From Paraglomus occultum (Eukaryota; Glomeromycota; Glomeromycetes; Paraglomerales; Paraglomeraceae), in assembly GCA_910592205.1 (NCBI GenBank), contig CAJVPJ010000028.1:1-64000 (forward strand): 64,000 nucleotides of DNA. Direction: 5' to 3'. Under the pieces are notes generated by a model that worked only from the letters and a program-made list of their open reading frames with translations, ran no database searches and was not told the DNA's origin. A program made the position numbers and the translations under genes. Of this stretch, positions 10,744-22,179 are shown piece after piece (the first letter of the stretch is position 1; each line of letters opens with the position of its first letter).

Positions 10744-13273
10744 TCATTTGTATCGCCATATATTGTCGGATACTTTAACGACATCAACCATTTCTTTCAC
10801 ATCATGAACCCTCAACAAATCAGCACCTCCAGAAATACAAGCAGTACAAGCAGCTGCAGTACCCATTACACGCATCTTGGCCTCGGGTTTTTGAGTAATT
10901 GCTCCGATAAAGGCCTTTCTTGACGGTCCAACCAGACAAGGAAATCCTTCAAGCGGGCAATCTTCTCCAATCATATCACGTAAACGACGTAATATTTCAA
11001 GATTTTGCTGCGCATTTTTAGCAAACCCAATACCAGGATCAATGATAATATTCCATCTCTTAACTCCTGCGCGAATCGCTCGTTCAACACGCTCACAGAG
11101 TTCATAACAGATGTCTTCTATAACATCATCATATTGGGTCAATTCACCCATGGTCTTTGGTGTTCCTCGCGTATGTTGAATACAAACAGGAACGTCCATA
11201 CGTGCCATGACATCGTACATCCGAGGATCCATCGTGCCGCCAGATATATCATTAATTATATCTGCTCCAGCAGCAATAGCGGCTTCAGCAACCGTTGCAC
11301 GGAAGGTATCAATGGAGATAATCATATCCTTATGTCCCTTTTCGCGTATAGCTCGAATAACGGGAATAACCCGTTTCATTTCTCTATCCACGTCTACTTC
11401 ATCAGCATTCGGGCGCGTAGAATATCCACCAATATCGATTATATCTGCTCCATCCAACACGAGTTTCTCTGCATGTGCAACAGCAGCCTCGACAGTATTG
11501 AACAATCCGCCATCACTAAAACTGTCGGGAGTAACGTTTACCACACCCATAATAAATGTCTTTTTACCCCAGAACCATTTGCTGCTTCTAATCGGCATGA
11601 ACTTTCGCACATTATGTTCATTGGCCTCGTAATCGGGCGAGCCTACAAGCTGCGAGAGAAGTTGGTTACAAGTTCTTAATAATATCGGATGTTCAATGTC
11701 CCGAGCAATGCTATATACAACAAAAAGTTTGTCAAATATGTCGACATTCTACGGAAGAGCATTATACTCGAAATAAACAATCATTAATAAGCTTACTCGT
11801 TCAATGGACGCAGTACGAATTCGCGCTCACTTATGCGAGGATGTGGAATAGTCAATGTCTCCGAGGTGTACTCGATGTTATCATAAAAGAGAATGTCAAG
11901 ATCGATTACCCGCGGACTATTTCTCGCTAAATCGCTGGATCGGCCCATATCTCTCTCTATTGCTTTCAGCCACTCGAGCAAACCCTCCGCGGACAGGCTT
12001 GTTGCTACCTGGTAAGATAATGTACGCAATTCTTGTAAGACGACAAAGGCTTCTTGAAAATAAGGCGTTAGCGTACTGCGATTGTATTAAAAATAATTCC
12101 TACGATAGAACGTAACGTCATGTTGGCTTTACCTTACACGCCGCGTTTACGAATCTGGGCTGATCTACATTATACATGGGCGAAGTATCGTATAAATATG
12201 AGGTGTCTAGTACTTTACAGTTGTTGTTCTTCTCCAATAATTGCAGGCTCTTTTTAATATTTGCTATACTATCGCCCATGTTAGAACCAAGGGCAAGAAA
12301 AACGATGTGATCATCTTCGTTAACATCGTCTACGCAAGCAGACTCTCCATAAACTCTCTTCTTTAATTCAAATCTTGCACGATTCAGATACGGTAATGCG
12401 AGACGTCGCATCTTGTCATCTAGCGAAAATGTACTTCGGGTAATCTCTACTCCTGCAGAGCTCGCGAAAGTTATGGCGTTAGGTTTCTCGACTCGAACGG
12501 TTATCTTGTTAACATGGCATTCAGTTAAGGCTATATGTGCAACAGCCGTAGTGCATGCCTCAATTGTCAAGTATTTAGACTCCCCAACGTGCTAAAATCC
12601 ATTATAAACAAATTCACTGTCAATAAGGTTCTTCTCAAGCATAAATTCATCATGATGTCTTTACCTGCGATATTTTGCGCACCACCATCTGATAATCATA
12701 CGGATTCGTGGTAACATCATTCTGAAGCGATTTCACACGAAATTGAGGATAAATAGTCAAGTTTAGCACGACAACCTGCTTTTCCTCACGTTCCCATGGT
12801 CTCACGCCTATTATCGTACTAAGCCTCAAGTCTTTCACAAACACTATGTCGTGGCTACTATGGATAGAGACGGGTAGCGCATCAGAATTGGAAGCAAGCG
12901 AAACATAATCCTCGGCACTTCGAGTTATTTCTACCCCGGCTAACGCAGCGTGAAGCAATGCTTGTAATTTCTCGACGCGAACAGTAACTTTCGGAGCGTT
13001 ACAATCCTTAATGCATATCTTGGCAATACCTTCAGCTAGTGCTTCAGCTGATTCATGAGATGTTTTTTCGGCAAATGCAGTGACCTCTTTACATACAGTG
13101 GAGTAATTGATTGAAAATGGTAGACTGTCGGTCTGACCAGCTTGACGAACATCCTTGTACAAAGCTAGATTAACAGTGACGGATTGCTTTTTTACACGAC
13201 CCCAATAATCAACCCCCAGTATAGTCCGTACGTTCAAATCCTTAATTATTATCCTGTCAAGCGAGAAATCCAT
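10744..13273 (-). CDS. FOL1: Trifunctional folate synthesis protein (DHNA-HPPK-DHPS)
   Basis: Four exons (12665-13273, 12133-12591, 11797-12008, 10744-11710) join in phase to 748 residues. Two tandem dihydroneopterin aldolase domains come first (about 8-118, with ILGVDYWGR, and about 140-255, with TIIGVRPWEREEKQ). HPPK follows at about 299-427: LALGSNMGDS, the catalytic NSPRVIDLDILFYDN, and HPRISEREFVLRPL. DHPS is about 455-748: MGVVNVTPDSFSDGG, DIIDIGGYSTRP, IDPGIGFAKN and GPSRKAFIG. It converts dihydroneopterin to dihydropteroate. The layout and length match fungal Fol1, commonly mitochondrial, although no clear presequence is visible here. All three catalytic motifs are intact, so the pathway should work. 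The gene is divergent from the Bin3-type gene. Confidence 0.96.
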
Positions 13274-13869
13274 GTTTGCTCAGAACGCGATTAAAGTTAA
13301 TATAGTTTTTAAATCTTTTTTTTTTTTAATGGTGGTACAATCTGAGTATTATCGTATCCATTGCTACTACCATCTAGTAGATCGATCTAAATATGCACAT
13401 GTCATCAAAGAGACATATAGGGTTAAGGCCTATGGTGGGTTTGTTCTAGCGCTGACGCACATTCTTCCCTTATTCTGCTTGACGTATACGATTGACATGC
13501 GAGATAAAAACAAGAGATTGTATGTTGATTACTTCTTAATACTCTCGCTAGCATGTGCCGAGAATGCATCATTTATGGGCCTAAAGACAAAGAAACCGTT
13601 ATGTCTACCATGACATTATGATAGTAATGCATAAGAGAGCCCAATCGTATGAATCAACTATCGGTAGAATCGAACAATCATTTCTCGTGGTAGCCAAGTG
13701 ATTGCCCTTCCATCGTCCTCGTTTCGTCTTGTAATAGATCTCATAATGAATCACTGCGAACGGATGTTCTTTTAAAAATTGTGTTACAGAAAACGTCATC
13801 ATTTTATATTAATACATTGTTGTTGTGCCATGTATATTTTCCCGCGATTTTGCATGTCAAGCCATTATT
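13274..13869. promoter_or_regulatory. Divergent promoter region between FOL1 and the Bin3-type gene
   Basis: About 600 nt separate two divergent start codons, so both promoters must lie here. An open frame, 13272-13613, is probably fortuitous. A T-run sits at about 13316-13328. No clear TATA box was identified. Confidence 0.45.
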
Positions 13870-15028
13870 ATGGAGTCGTCAATTTCGAAAGCGACAATAG
13901 AACGCAAAAGGGCACGCAAAGCTCTGCAGCATAGAAAACCATATTTTTGCGGTAACTACCGCGGATACTATAATAAACGAAAGAATCCAGCGACGAACGA
14001 CGATTCACGGCTAGCTCTGTTTAAGAGAGATTGGTTTGAAGAAAGGAATATATTAGACATTGGGTGTAATTCGGGCGATTTGACTATCGCCATTGGTAAG
14101 TACTTAGACATTGCGTGAGTTAGATATCTTGTTTATATCACGCCACGTAGAAAAGTCTTAGTTGACATCACTTGTTTTGACTAGCCAGGAAGTTTCGACC
14201 CAAGACGACGTTGGGAATAGATATTGATTCTGTATTGATTAGAAAAGCAAACGAGGGAATAAAACAAGACGCAGAGACGAAGGATTTCGAAAACATTAAA
14301 TTTGAGACCGAAGACTGGATGGCCGAGACGGTTGTGGGACAAAAGTTTGATACTATATGTCTGTGAGTTATCAAAAACATGTTAGATTATCGAGAACCGT
14401 TAATATTCATATTTCTAACTATTCTATTTCGTTAATCGATCTCATTATCTAGTAGTTGTTTATTTACTACTGGCATTAGCATCTAATTCCATCCAACTGT
14501 TTGATCTTTTGATGTCACTGCCTATAAATTAGTTTTTCTGTTTCAAAGTGGATTCACCTATATCATGGAGATGAAGGAATTAAACGATGCTTCCGCAAAA
14601 TATACGAAAGTCTGAACGACAATGGGATATTTCTATTCGAACCACAGGAATACAAGTCTTATAAGAAATACAAGAAAATATCAGAGGTAGGAGAAGAAAT
14701 AAAGATGCATACATTTGACTTTTTTTATACTTATTAGCAGATGACTGATGTAGACAGTCCATTTATTCGCATTCTTAATTTTAGATAACGTTGGAAAATT
14801 ATAACAACATCAAATTTCGACCAGAACATTTTCACAAGTATCTAATGGATGAACTTGGGTTTCGGATATTTCAGAAACTAGGACGTAGCGAGTCGTCAAC
14901 AGAAGGTAAGAACATTTGTGTTCCTAATGAATCAGACATGTGTGTGCGTGCATCGGGGAAATAGAACTGATGAATGATATGCTTTGTTTATAGGGTTTAA
15001 ACGTCTGGTTTATATGTATAGAAAATGA
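13870..15028 (+). CDS. Bin3-type RNA 5'-phosphate methyltransferase (MePCE/BCDIN3D family)
   Basis: Five exons (13870-14095, 14185-14362, 14533-14686, 14785-14905, 14994-15028) join in phase to 237 residues. The start at the second possible ATG-type position gives MESSISKATIERKRARK. SAM motif I is ILDIGCNSGD at residues 61-70, followed by the acidic motif II (TLGIDIDSVLIRKA). The Bin3 signature is KWIHLYHGDEGIKRCF, then NGIFLFEPQEYKSYKK. The end is FKRLVYMYRK. Family members methylate the gamma- or mono-phosphate at the 5' end of small RNAs such as 7SK or U6, or RNAs bound to telomerase. At 237 residues it is a compact form with little N-terminal extension. The RNA target is unknown here. Confidence 0.92.
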
Positions 15029-18000
15029 TTACAGTAATGATAAAAGAAAACGAAAGGTTTAGCTTAAAGCACGAAATATTATATTAACATAATCGTATGA
15101 TTACTATATGTTCCCTTGAGATAGTAGTTTGAGTAAATTTATAAAAAGAATCGAATTCATGTATAACATACAGAAACACGTTGGTACTATTTGATCTCAA
15201 CAAGTTAACATAGTCTCGAAAAATTGGTGTCGTGTTTCGTAAGCTAGACATTCAATTGACGTAATATTGCGTCATGCCGACGCATATGTTGAAACGTTCT
15301 GAGAGAGAAAGACGTTAACGTTTACTGAAGAGTGTAAAGTCTGACTTTCAACTATTGAAGTTTTGAACATTGATTAAAATAATAAAGCTGGTGACTACAT
15401 CGATGATATTCTCTTGATTGTAGTAAAATTGGCACTACCAGTGGAGCAGACGCGAGCAAATATGGATGGCTAAAAAAAAAAGCCAACAAATAGCACTTCA
15501 ACAGATATTACCTCGACATGATTGAAATGTCTTCAATGAGACTTTGACGAAGCATATGAAACCGATTTCACCCGGATACACGTCGAGAATACTTGTACGC
15601 AATATAAATTAATTTGCGCAGCAGTTCTATATTTTTTGTGTGATTGAAACTCGCTGTTAAACAATTGCACATAAGTCGCAGTGATAAAAAGTATATAGAA
15701 AATTGTATCGCTATCAATTCCATCCAAGGAAATAAGTAAATGCTAAATTGTTGATGGAACATCTAATTCTTACATTCAGCCAAGTTACTGCGACTAACGA
15801 ACGTAATTAGCCAAGTGAAATCGAAATATTAATTGTTCCCGTTATCTTAGTCGTAGCATGCTCTCACTATAGACAATTAAATTGATTATTATCCTCGTCA
15901 GGCAAAGAAATTACTGTCAGGTGAAGGAAATTTACCGAATTAGAGGATATCCTCAACATCAAGCGTCGTATATCTTGGACCTTTGTCAGTCGCCACTTTG
16001 ACTTCATTTAATACTAATATTCTGTTAAACAAAATTAGGGGCATTTAATTTCACAATACTTGGAATTAACTTTTACAGTAGGCGTGGCCTCTCGAATCAA
16101 CTGTCATGTGCATTTTCCTAATCTGATCGAATTGGCCGAGAATTGACATTTCATGTATGGGATTATTGTAACGTGAGAATTCCGAAACGGGCCAAACCCA
16201 GAATATGCCATGACGTTGACTATACTATTTTGTTACGAATTCTAACTATAACCATAATATCCACTAAACCAAATTAATACCGTGTCAATTAAAAAAAGAA
16301 TGGTTTAGAAAGCATAGCCGAATGCGTCAATTATTATGTTTTAATACATCGGCATATGAGCGTTATTTGTTCCTTCAGATTCATTTACGAAAATTCAACG
16401 ACTGTTCAGCCGCCAGATGTAATTACACTGCAACGTTCTCGACTTTGATGGCCACATCAAGTATTTCATCGCATCGCAAACAGCAGTTTCGGTACTGCAC
16501 CATGCGTAGCATATCTACAAATGAGTACGATTCATTTTAGAAAACTTGGTGAGGCGAGAAAGATAGGATTAGTAATCAATTAATCAGTAATAGGACTCGA
16601 GCAAATTGATTGTCATATTTATGGGGCAATTAAATTTAGCGGCGGCTGGGAGGATGCGGGTAATTATGACCGTGCGAACCATCCGGCGATCTCTTGCATC
16701 ACGAAATTCGTTGGGCGCTTGTATTCCATGTTACGGTTGACAACAAGTATGAGAAAGCTTTTCCTCTGGCTGCTACAGACTATGTTGTACAAGTAAGCTT
16801 TTTGTTGTACGGACGGATCTTTCCAATGTTGACAGCCATAAAATATAGAGTGATCATACATGCGACGGTTAATCGAAAAACGGTTGCATGTCTTATAATT
16901 CCAATCACATTGCGAATTTTGTACACATTGCGTATGTACTCAGTCATTATTTAGAAAAAATATCCATTTATATCCTACACCCTCCTCGTATGGGTAATCC
17001 TGCAGGGCGCAGCTAGACAATCATATGAAAGACTAGCATTCCGGTGTTTATCACATGATTAAATACGTCGGTATAACGTGATGACCGTTTGTTTGGCTTT
17101 TGGAACAAGATTTCTCGGCAATCACCATTTTTGCGTATACGATAAGGCTGCACATGATAATCATGAAATAAATAATAACAACAAAAGAACAAATATTAAT
17201 GCATGTTAAAACCAATAGCTTTTGAATGGAATCCTTTAAATTTACGCCCATACTTTGCGCATTAATATCCCATATAATAATAAATAAACCAAGTTTAAAT
17301 TTAAACGGAAATGATCGATAACCTCGAGGGTGAATCGTGGTGGAATCTAAAAGAGGATAATATGGACATGTATAAACCCGTCATCATATAAATCCTCCAT
17401 AATTGACAATGCTTCTCGTTAAAGCTCTTGCTTACTTTAACCACAACAGTCACTGCTACAGGCATGTAATATGGGACAAACCGTTATAGTCGCCTACTAT
17501 CATAGTAAAGTAAATTTACTTATTAAGTCATTGTCGTCACACAAATACTCTTCATTGTCAGTGAAGCCTATTACTATTTATATCTCAAGATTAATCATAG
17601 CGTTGTCGTTTCTGTTATTATTTTAATCGTAGGAATGTCTGTTATAATCGTTTTATTATAAATTAAACATCTTAACGGACTATTAATCCTCAAAGCGTTA
17701 TCTGATGATTGATGTAAGTTCTTTAAATATCAGCATGCTTTACGGAATTTAATTTATTATAGCAAGTATTCTCGAAACAACCAAATTAAATAAAGACCTT
17801 TATCATATTATTCGCCCATTTAAAGATAAAATTTAAACGTATTACTTGTTCATGATCAATAACCTATACTGGTAACAAATAAGTGTTTAGACTAAGTCTC
17901 CGTCCAATTTTCAGTGAATCTCGTTAGCTTTTTCCGCTTTTAATTTTTAAAAGCTAAAAATAATAATGTACGTCATATACTTTCATAAAAAAATATGTAT

Positions 18001-18132
18001 ATAAACAGAATAAATAAAATGATAATAATTTATTATTATGGTAGCAATAACAGACGTCAAAACAGATAAATAAATAATTATTAGAAAAAAACGAAAAGTT
18101 AAACTAAGAATTTGAAAAGATTGGTTTTAGCA
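15029..18132. other. Long AT-rich spacer, essentially empty
   Basis: About 3 kb with only short, motif-free frames. A minus-strand frame (17051-17251) has a hydrophobic stretch but no other support. Confidence 0.45.
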
Positions 18133-18282
18133 ATGAATAAATTCACTCCTGAAAACCTTATGAGAAAATTAAGTAATAAAGCACGAAATTATGAAGAGGT
18201 TTTGTGTTACTTATCAGGAAAAAAAAGAATTAGAACAAGGTTAGGGCAAGCTGCAAAGGCGCTCGATGCAGTTATGAGGTAA
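18133..18282 (+). CDS. Short basic ORF, 49 residues, unknown
   Basis: The frame MNKFTPENLMRKLSNKARNY continues to a TAA after DAVMR. It is Lys/Arg-rich and alpha-helical in character. GAG|GTAAAA at its end could instead be a splice donor, so this may be one exon of a gene whose other parts I cannot place. No family recognised. Confidence 0.25.
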   Translation: MNKFTPENLMRKLSNKARNYEEVLCYLSGKKRIRTRLGQAAKALDAVMR

Positions 18283-19346
18283 AAGCACCAATGTCTGGAA
18301 CAATGTTAGTGCTAAGCCAAAGTTCCAGACTTTATCATTCAAAGGTAAGTAATAAGATTAGAATATAGTTTTGAAAAAGAAGACAAGCACATGTCTAGAC
18401 TTGGTTCTTCTTATTATCAACTTTGATACTGCTCTTGCTATTCAGTGAATCATAGCTCATAATACTCCTGACAAACGGAAACAATTATTCATATTTGATT
18501 TAGTTCTCATATCTCCTTGGTACATTAACATTCTATGTTGGCATTAGTATTAATCTCGTTTATTGGTTGTATTTGATAAATTTCAATAATAATAAGTGGG
18601 GTTTTTTATCTAAATATTCCACAAGAATTTGGCACCATATTAAAGCCGTAATAATAATGAGCAATCTCTTTTCCTTGAAATACTTTTGATCGTGCTGCAA
18701 GTTCTTTGGATCCATAATAGTAATAGATTCGACGACATAAATTAGTTTCATATTATATTTTATATAAGACAATCCTGCATTAATAAACGTTCAATCAAAA
18801 GGGGTCTAAAATAGTCTATGAATTATGTCTGAGCCACAATTATACTAAAGTAAAGCCACATCAACTATTTTGAATGCATTTGCAGTCGAGGTTCAATAAA
18901 TTTAAATTTTGTAGTTAGTAGCGATTTAGTATTAGCGCAAAGCAAAAACTGATGTGAAGGTGAGAATCATGATGCCTGTTGTATTAGTATCTGAAAAGGA
19001 AAAAAGAGAAGACTATAATTGTTCTCGATTGGATAGGATGATTTTGTTGTCGAGATTTGTCTTTTTCTCCAACAGTGACCAGTGTCACACATTGCCTTGT
19101 CTTGGTGTCACATGCACCAATAACGCCTTCTACATAGTAATAGCGTTTACTTTGGAAATCCCTTTACCCGTTTGTTTCTACTTTCGCCAGAAGCACAACG
19201 CCAAGCCATACGTCACGTTGCAAATGGCGGTGTAAACTGTTCGTCGTACAAAGATCTTAACTGATCAATAATACTGATACGATAAGATAAGATGACATGA
19301 TTCCTTGAGAAGAGAATTTTTTTGTGTTGTGATATTCGCATAACAA
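18283..19346. other. Spacer upstream of GIR2
   Basis: No convincing gene. A frame at 18954-19235 lacks recognisable features. The promoter of the next gene should lie in its last few hundred bases. Confidence 0.4.
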
Positions 19347-20622
19347 ATGGGTAAGTTTCAGCGGAAGATCACATGGTTGATTCATGAGAAATCACCATCT
19401 CACTTCGCTACATCACTATCGTGTGTCTCAAACCCGCGAACGTGAACTGTTCTCTAGACTATAAAGAAGAGCAAACTCAAGAACTTGAAGTATTAAAAAG
19501 TATATATCCGGATGAGTTAGAAGGTATGCGTTTGGTTGGAGAGTGATTAATACGGACTTTTGTTTGTGTTGTTGGGAAGAAAGCGCATCTCTTTGTTAAT
19601 TAAAATTCAATTCCATTTGATTCGATCAGAGATTGCCGAAGACGAATTTCGAATAATACTTGAACCCGAAGAGCAAGACATAGATGCGCCATGTGCGTAT
19701 TTTGTGTTTTGTACGTCAAGATTTTTATGCCCTCACTCAATGTTTTTACTGTCTTGTTACTTTTCAGTAACGGTAGCATTACGCATAAAATTTACTCCAA
19801 CATATCCAGAAAGTTTTCCCGAGATAAGCATCGAAAGAATCAAGGGCGAATTATCAGATGCAGAGCAAGACGAGTTTTTGAATGGATTGCTTAAAGTTGT
19901 GAGTTAGCATTGAAGACAGTTTGGGAAGTGTGGCCAGTTGTATTCGTTGTGTTTTATGTCTACTTACTCTGGGCCAACTTTTTATCACCTTTCAGGTAGA
20001 AGGTTCGCTCGGCATGCCAATAGGATTCGACTTGGCAACATCATTGAAGGATATGTTGACATCTTATGTTGTTGAAAACAAAGAAAAGCGGAGACTGGAA
20101 GTGGAAGAGAGACTTAGGCGAGAAATTGAGGCCGAAGAATCCAAGTTCCAAGGGACCAAGGTTACAGTAGCGTCATTTTTAGAATGGAAAGCACGATTTG
20201 ATCAGGAGTTATTTGAAAAAGAGGAAGCAGCGAGAGGAAGCGCTGCAATAAGGCGTGAGGAAACCAGGAAACAGAAACCAACAGGTGAATTTAAAGAAGA
20301 GAATGCGACAAGTCGTTGATCTTAATTTGTATACTTGACGAACATGTCTAACTTTACGCTGCACGAAGCATTGTGCCATATTAAATCAATGGCTTTATAA
20401 TACTGCTCTCTAATGATCATATTAACTACCGTAGGCCGACAGTTATTCGAACAAGATGAAACATTGACCAGATCTGATATGACATTTGTTGAAGAGGGGG
20501 ATGTAGCTGTTGACGTATCTTTGTTTGAACACGAAAGCGGATACGAAGATACAGATGAAGATGACGATGAGGGCGAAGAGGAGAATTATGTGCTGGATAA
20601 CATTAGAAATGCGGAAGATTGA
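19347..20622 (+). CDS. GIR2: RWD-domain protein, Gir2 / RWDD1 orthologue
   Basis: Six exons (19347-19350, 19458-19523, 19630-19692, 19768-19898, 19996-20284, 20435-20622) join in phase to 246 residues. The first exon is only 4 nt (ATG plus G) and gives MDYKEEQTQELEVLKSIYPD across the junction. RWD domain about 3-110, with YPESFPEISIE as the family's YP-P motif. A Lys/Glu-rich coiled coil follows (about 118-185), then PTGRQLFEQDETLTRSDMTF, the DFRP-binding segment of the family, and an acidic tail. Gir2/RWDD1 binds the GTPase Rbg2/DRG2 with Gcn1-linked ribosomes, so a cytosolic role in translation control is expected. The length equals that of relatives. Confidence 0.94.
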
Positions 20623-20684
20623 AGACAGTAAAATATGAATTGGGATATTGTGAGGCGTTTTTTATTTGACTCGATGCTCAAACG

Positions 20685-20716
20685 TATTGGTGTATTGGTG
20701 TATTGGTGTATTGGTG
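20685..20716. repeat. Four exact copies of TATTGGTG
   Basis: The 8-mer TATTGGTG is repeated four times without interruption just after the GIR2 stop, probably in its 3' UTR. Confidence 0.85.
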
Positions 20717-22179
20717 GATATTTGTGACGGGTATTTTGATAGACATAACTAATTAACGTTAATGCTACATAATGGGAATACGTATTTGCTATTTTATTTA
20801 TTTCCTTTCCGAGAACCTTAAATTAACAAAAACCAGTCATACTAATCAAAAAAGAAAAGGTGTACAAAAGTACTCTAATTTCGCCAAGATTTAAGCGTAA
20901 TTGCACATTTATTTATTTATACCACAAATGATTTAAGAATGAGGAATATTTTTTGCAATTAATACATGATACAGGCTTTTCGGTGCGACCGACATGTTTC
21001 CTTTTTACTTACACATCACGTGGCTGTGTCGATGGAATCATCAGTTAATTGTTGTAAATACACGTGAGTATCAGTAAATATTCGATTCGCAGCTTATAGA
21101 ATGTGGAAGTCAGTATGCTAGTATTTATTGGTGTTAGCAATGGCGTAGTATTATTAACAATATAACAGTAGCGGTAGGAGCAATAAGTCGAGGTACTCGT
21201 TCAAATGACAAACATGTCGTTGTTTATCTCTATGGCAGATGTTTACCCCATTCGTTATTTGTTATATAAATTTGTCTTGTTCTTGACAGTGATTGTTGCG
21301 GTTTCTGCATGCACCCGCACAGCCAAGAAGGTAAGAATGTCGCATAGAATGTTTGTTTGAGTGACGCTTTTATCGAATGATTATGTGCCGGTGACTTGTA
21401 GAATTTAGTTTAATGTGTATATTTTGATACTGATATATCGATACTGATGTTGTATATTTGTTCGGATTCGGACGAAATGCGTAGATCTAAAAATATGATG
21501 AATTGATGAGAATAACGGGTATGATTGGATAACAAACCAGGGTGAGGAGAATGAATAAACGATATAATGCAAAAGTAGTTAATAATGGTTAATGATTAAT
21601 AAGATGATAACAGAAGAGAGGGAATGTATTTTTGTCTCTTTACGACTTGGAACCTTAGCCCTATTGTTTGTTTGTTCATTATTTTTTTTTTAATTATTAA
21701 AAAGTTCTCTTAGTATAAATACTGGGTTATTCAACATGCTGACGTAATAGTGACTACGGATGTATTCGGAGCCCAGAATCTAGTTACTGCAATCATTTTC
21801 AATCAACTGCAATCAACTGCTGCAAATCTATCGTATCCCCGCCCCACACACACACACACACACACGCAACACCATCAACTAATCAACTGCGTGTCCTCAA
21901 ACTATATATCAATCATCTCGAGGGAAAAAAAATTTATCCCATCCCTTCTCTTTCACTTGCCACAAAATAGCCCGTGATTTTACAAAAAAATATAATAAAA
22001 ATCATAAGCAAAAATTTTTTCATTCTCTCTACCTCTGGTCGCCCCTCCTCCCATCATAACTGCGTAACGACACTATTCCTTCTCCCTTTACATTCACACC
22101 CAAAAACACTCCTGACTTTATATACACCCCACATATCGATATATTTTTAAAACATTCTCAAACCCAAAAAATAATTACC
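20717..22179. other. Spacer and 5' leader of the La-motif gene
   Basis: Contains a (CA)n microsatellite at about 21845-21865 and a long pyrimidine-rich leader (about 22020-22180). A possible non-coding first exon ends at a GTAAG near 21330 after a CAG-like acceptor near 21290. This is not proven. Confidence 0.4.

Noticed and set aside
11005-11679. Long plus-strand open frames (224 and 141 codons) over FOL1
   Set aside because: They lie exactly antisense to the DHPS exon, whose catalytic motifs are clear. They are shadows of codon bias.
13272-13613. 113-codon plus-strand frame with a hydrophobic stretch
   Set aside because: It sits in the shared promoter of FOL1 and the Bin3-type gene, has no motif, and no splice signals extend it.
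17051-17251. 66-residue minus-strand frame with one membrane-like segment
   Set aside because: AT-rich DNA readily yields hydrophobic frames. There is no homology, promoter or neighbouring exon to support it.
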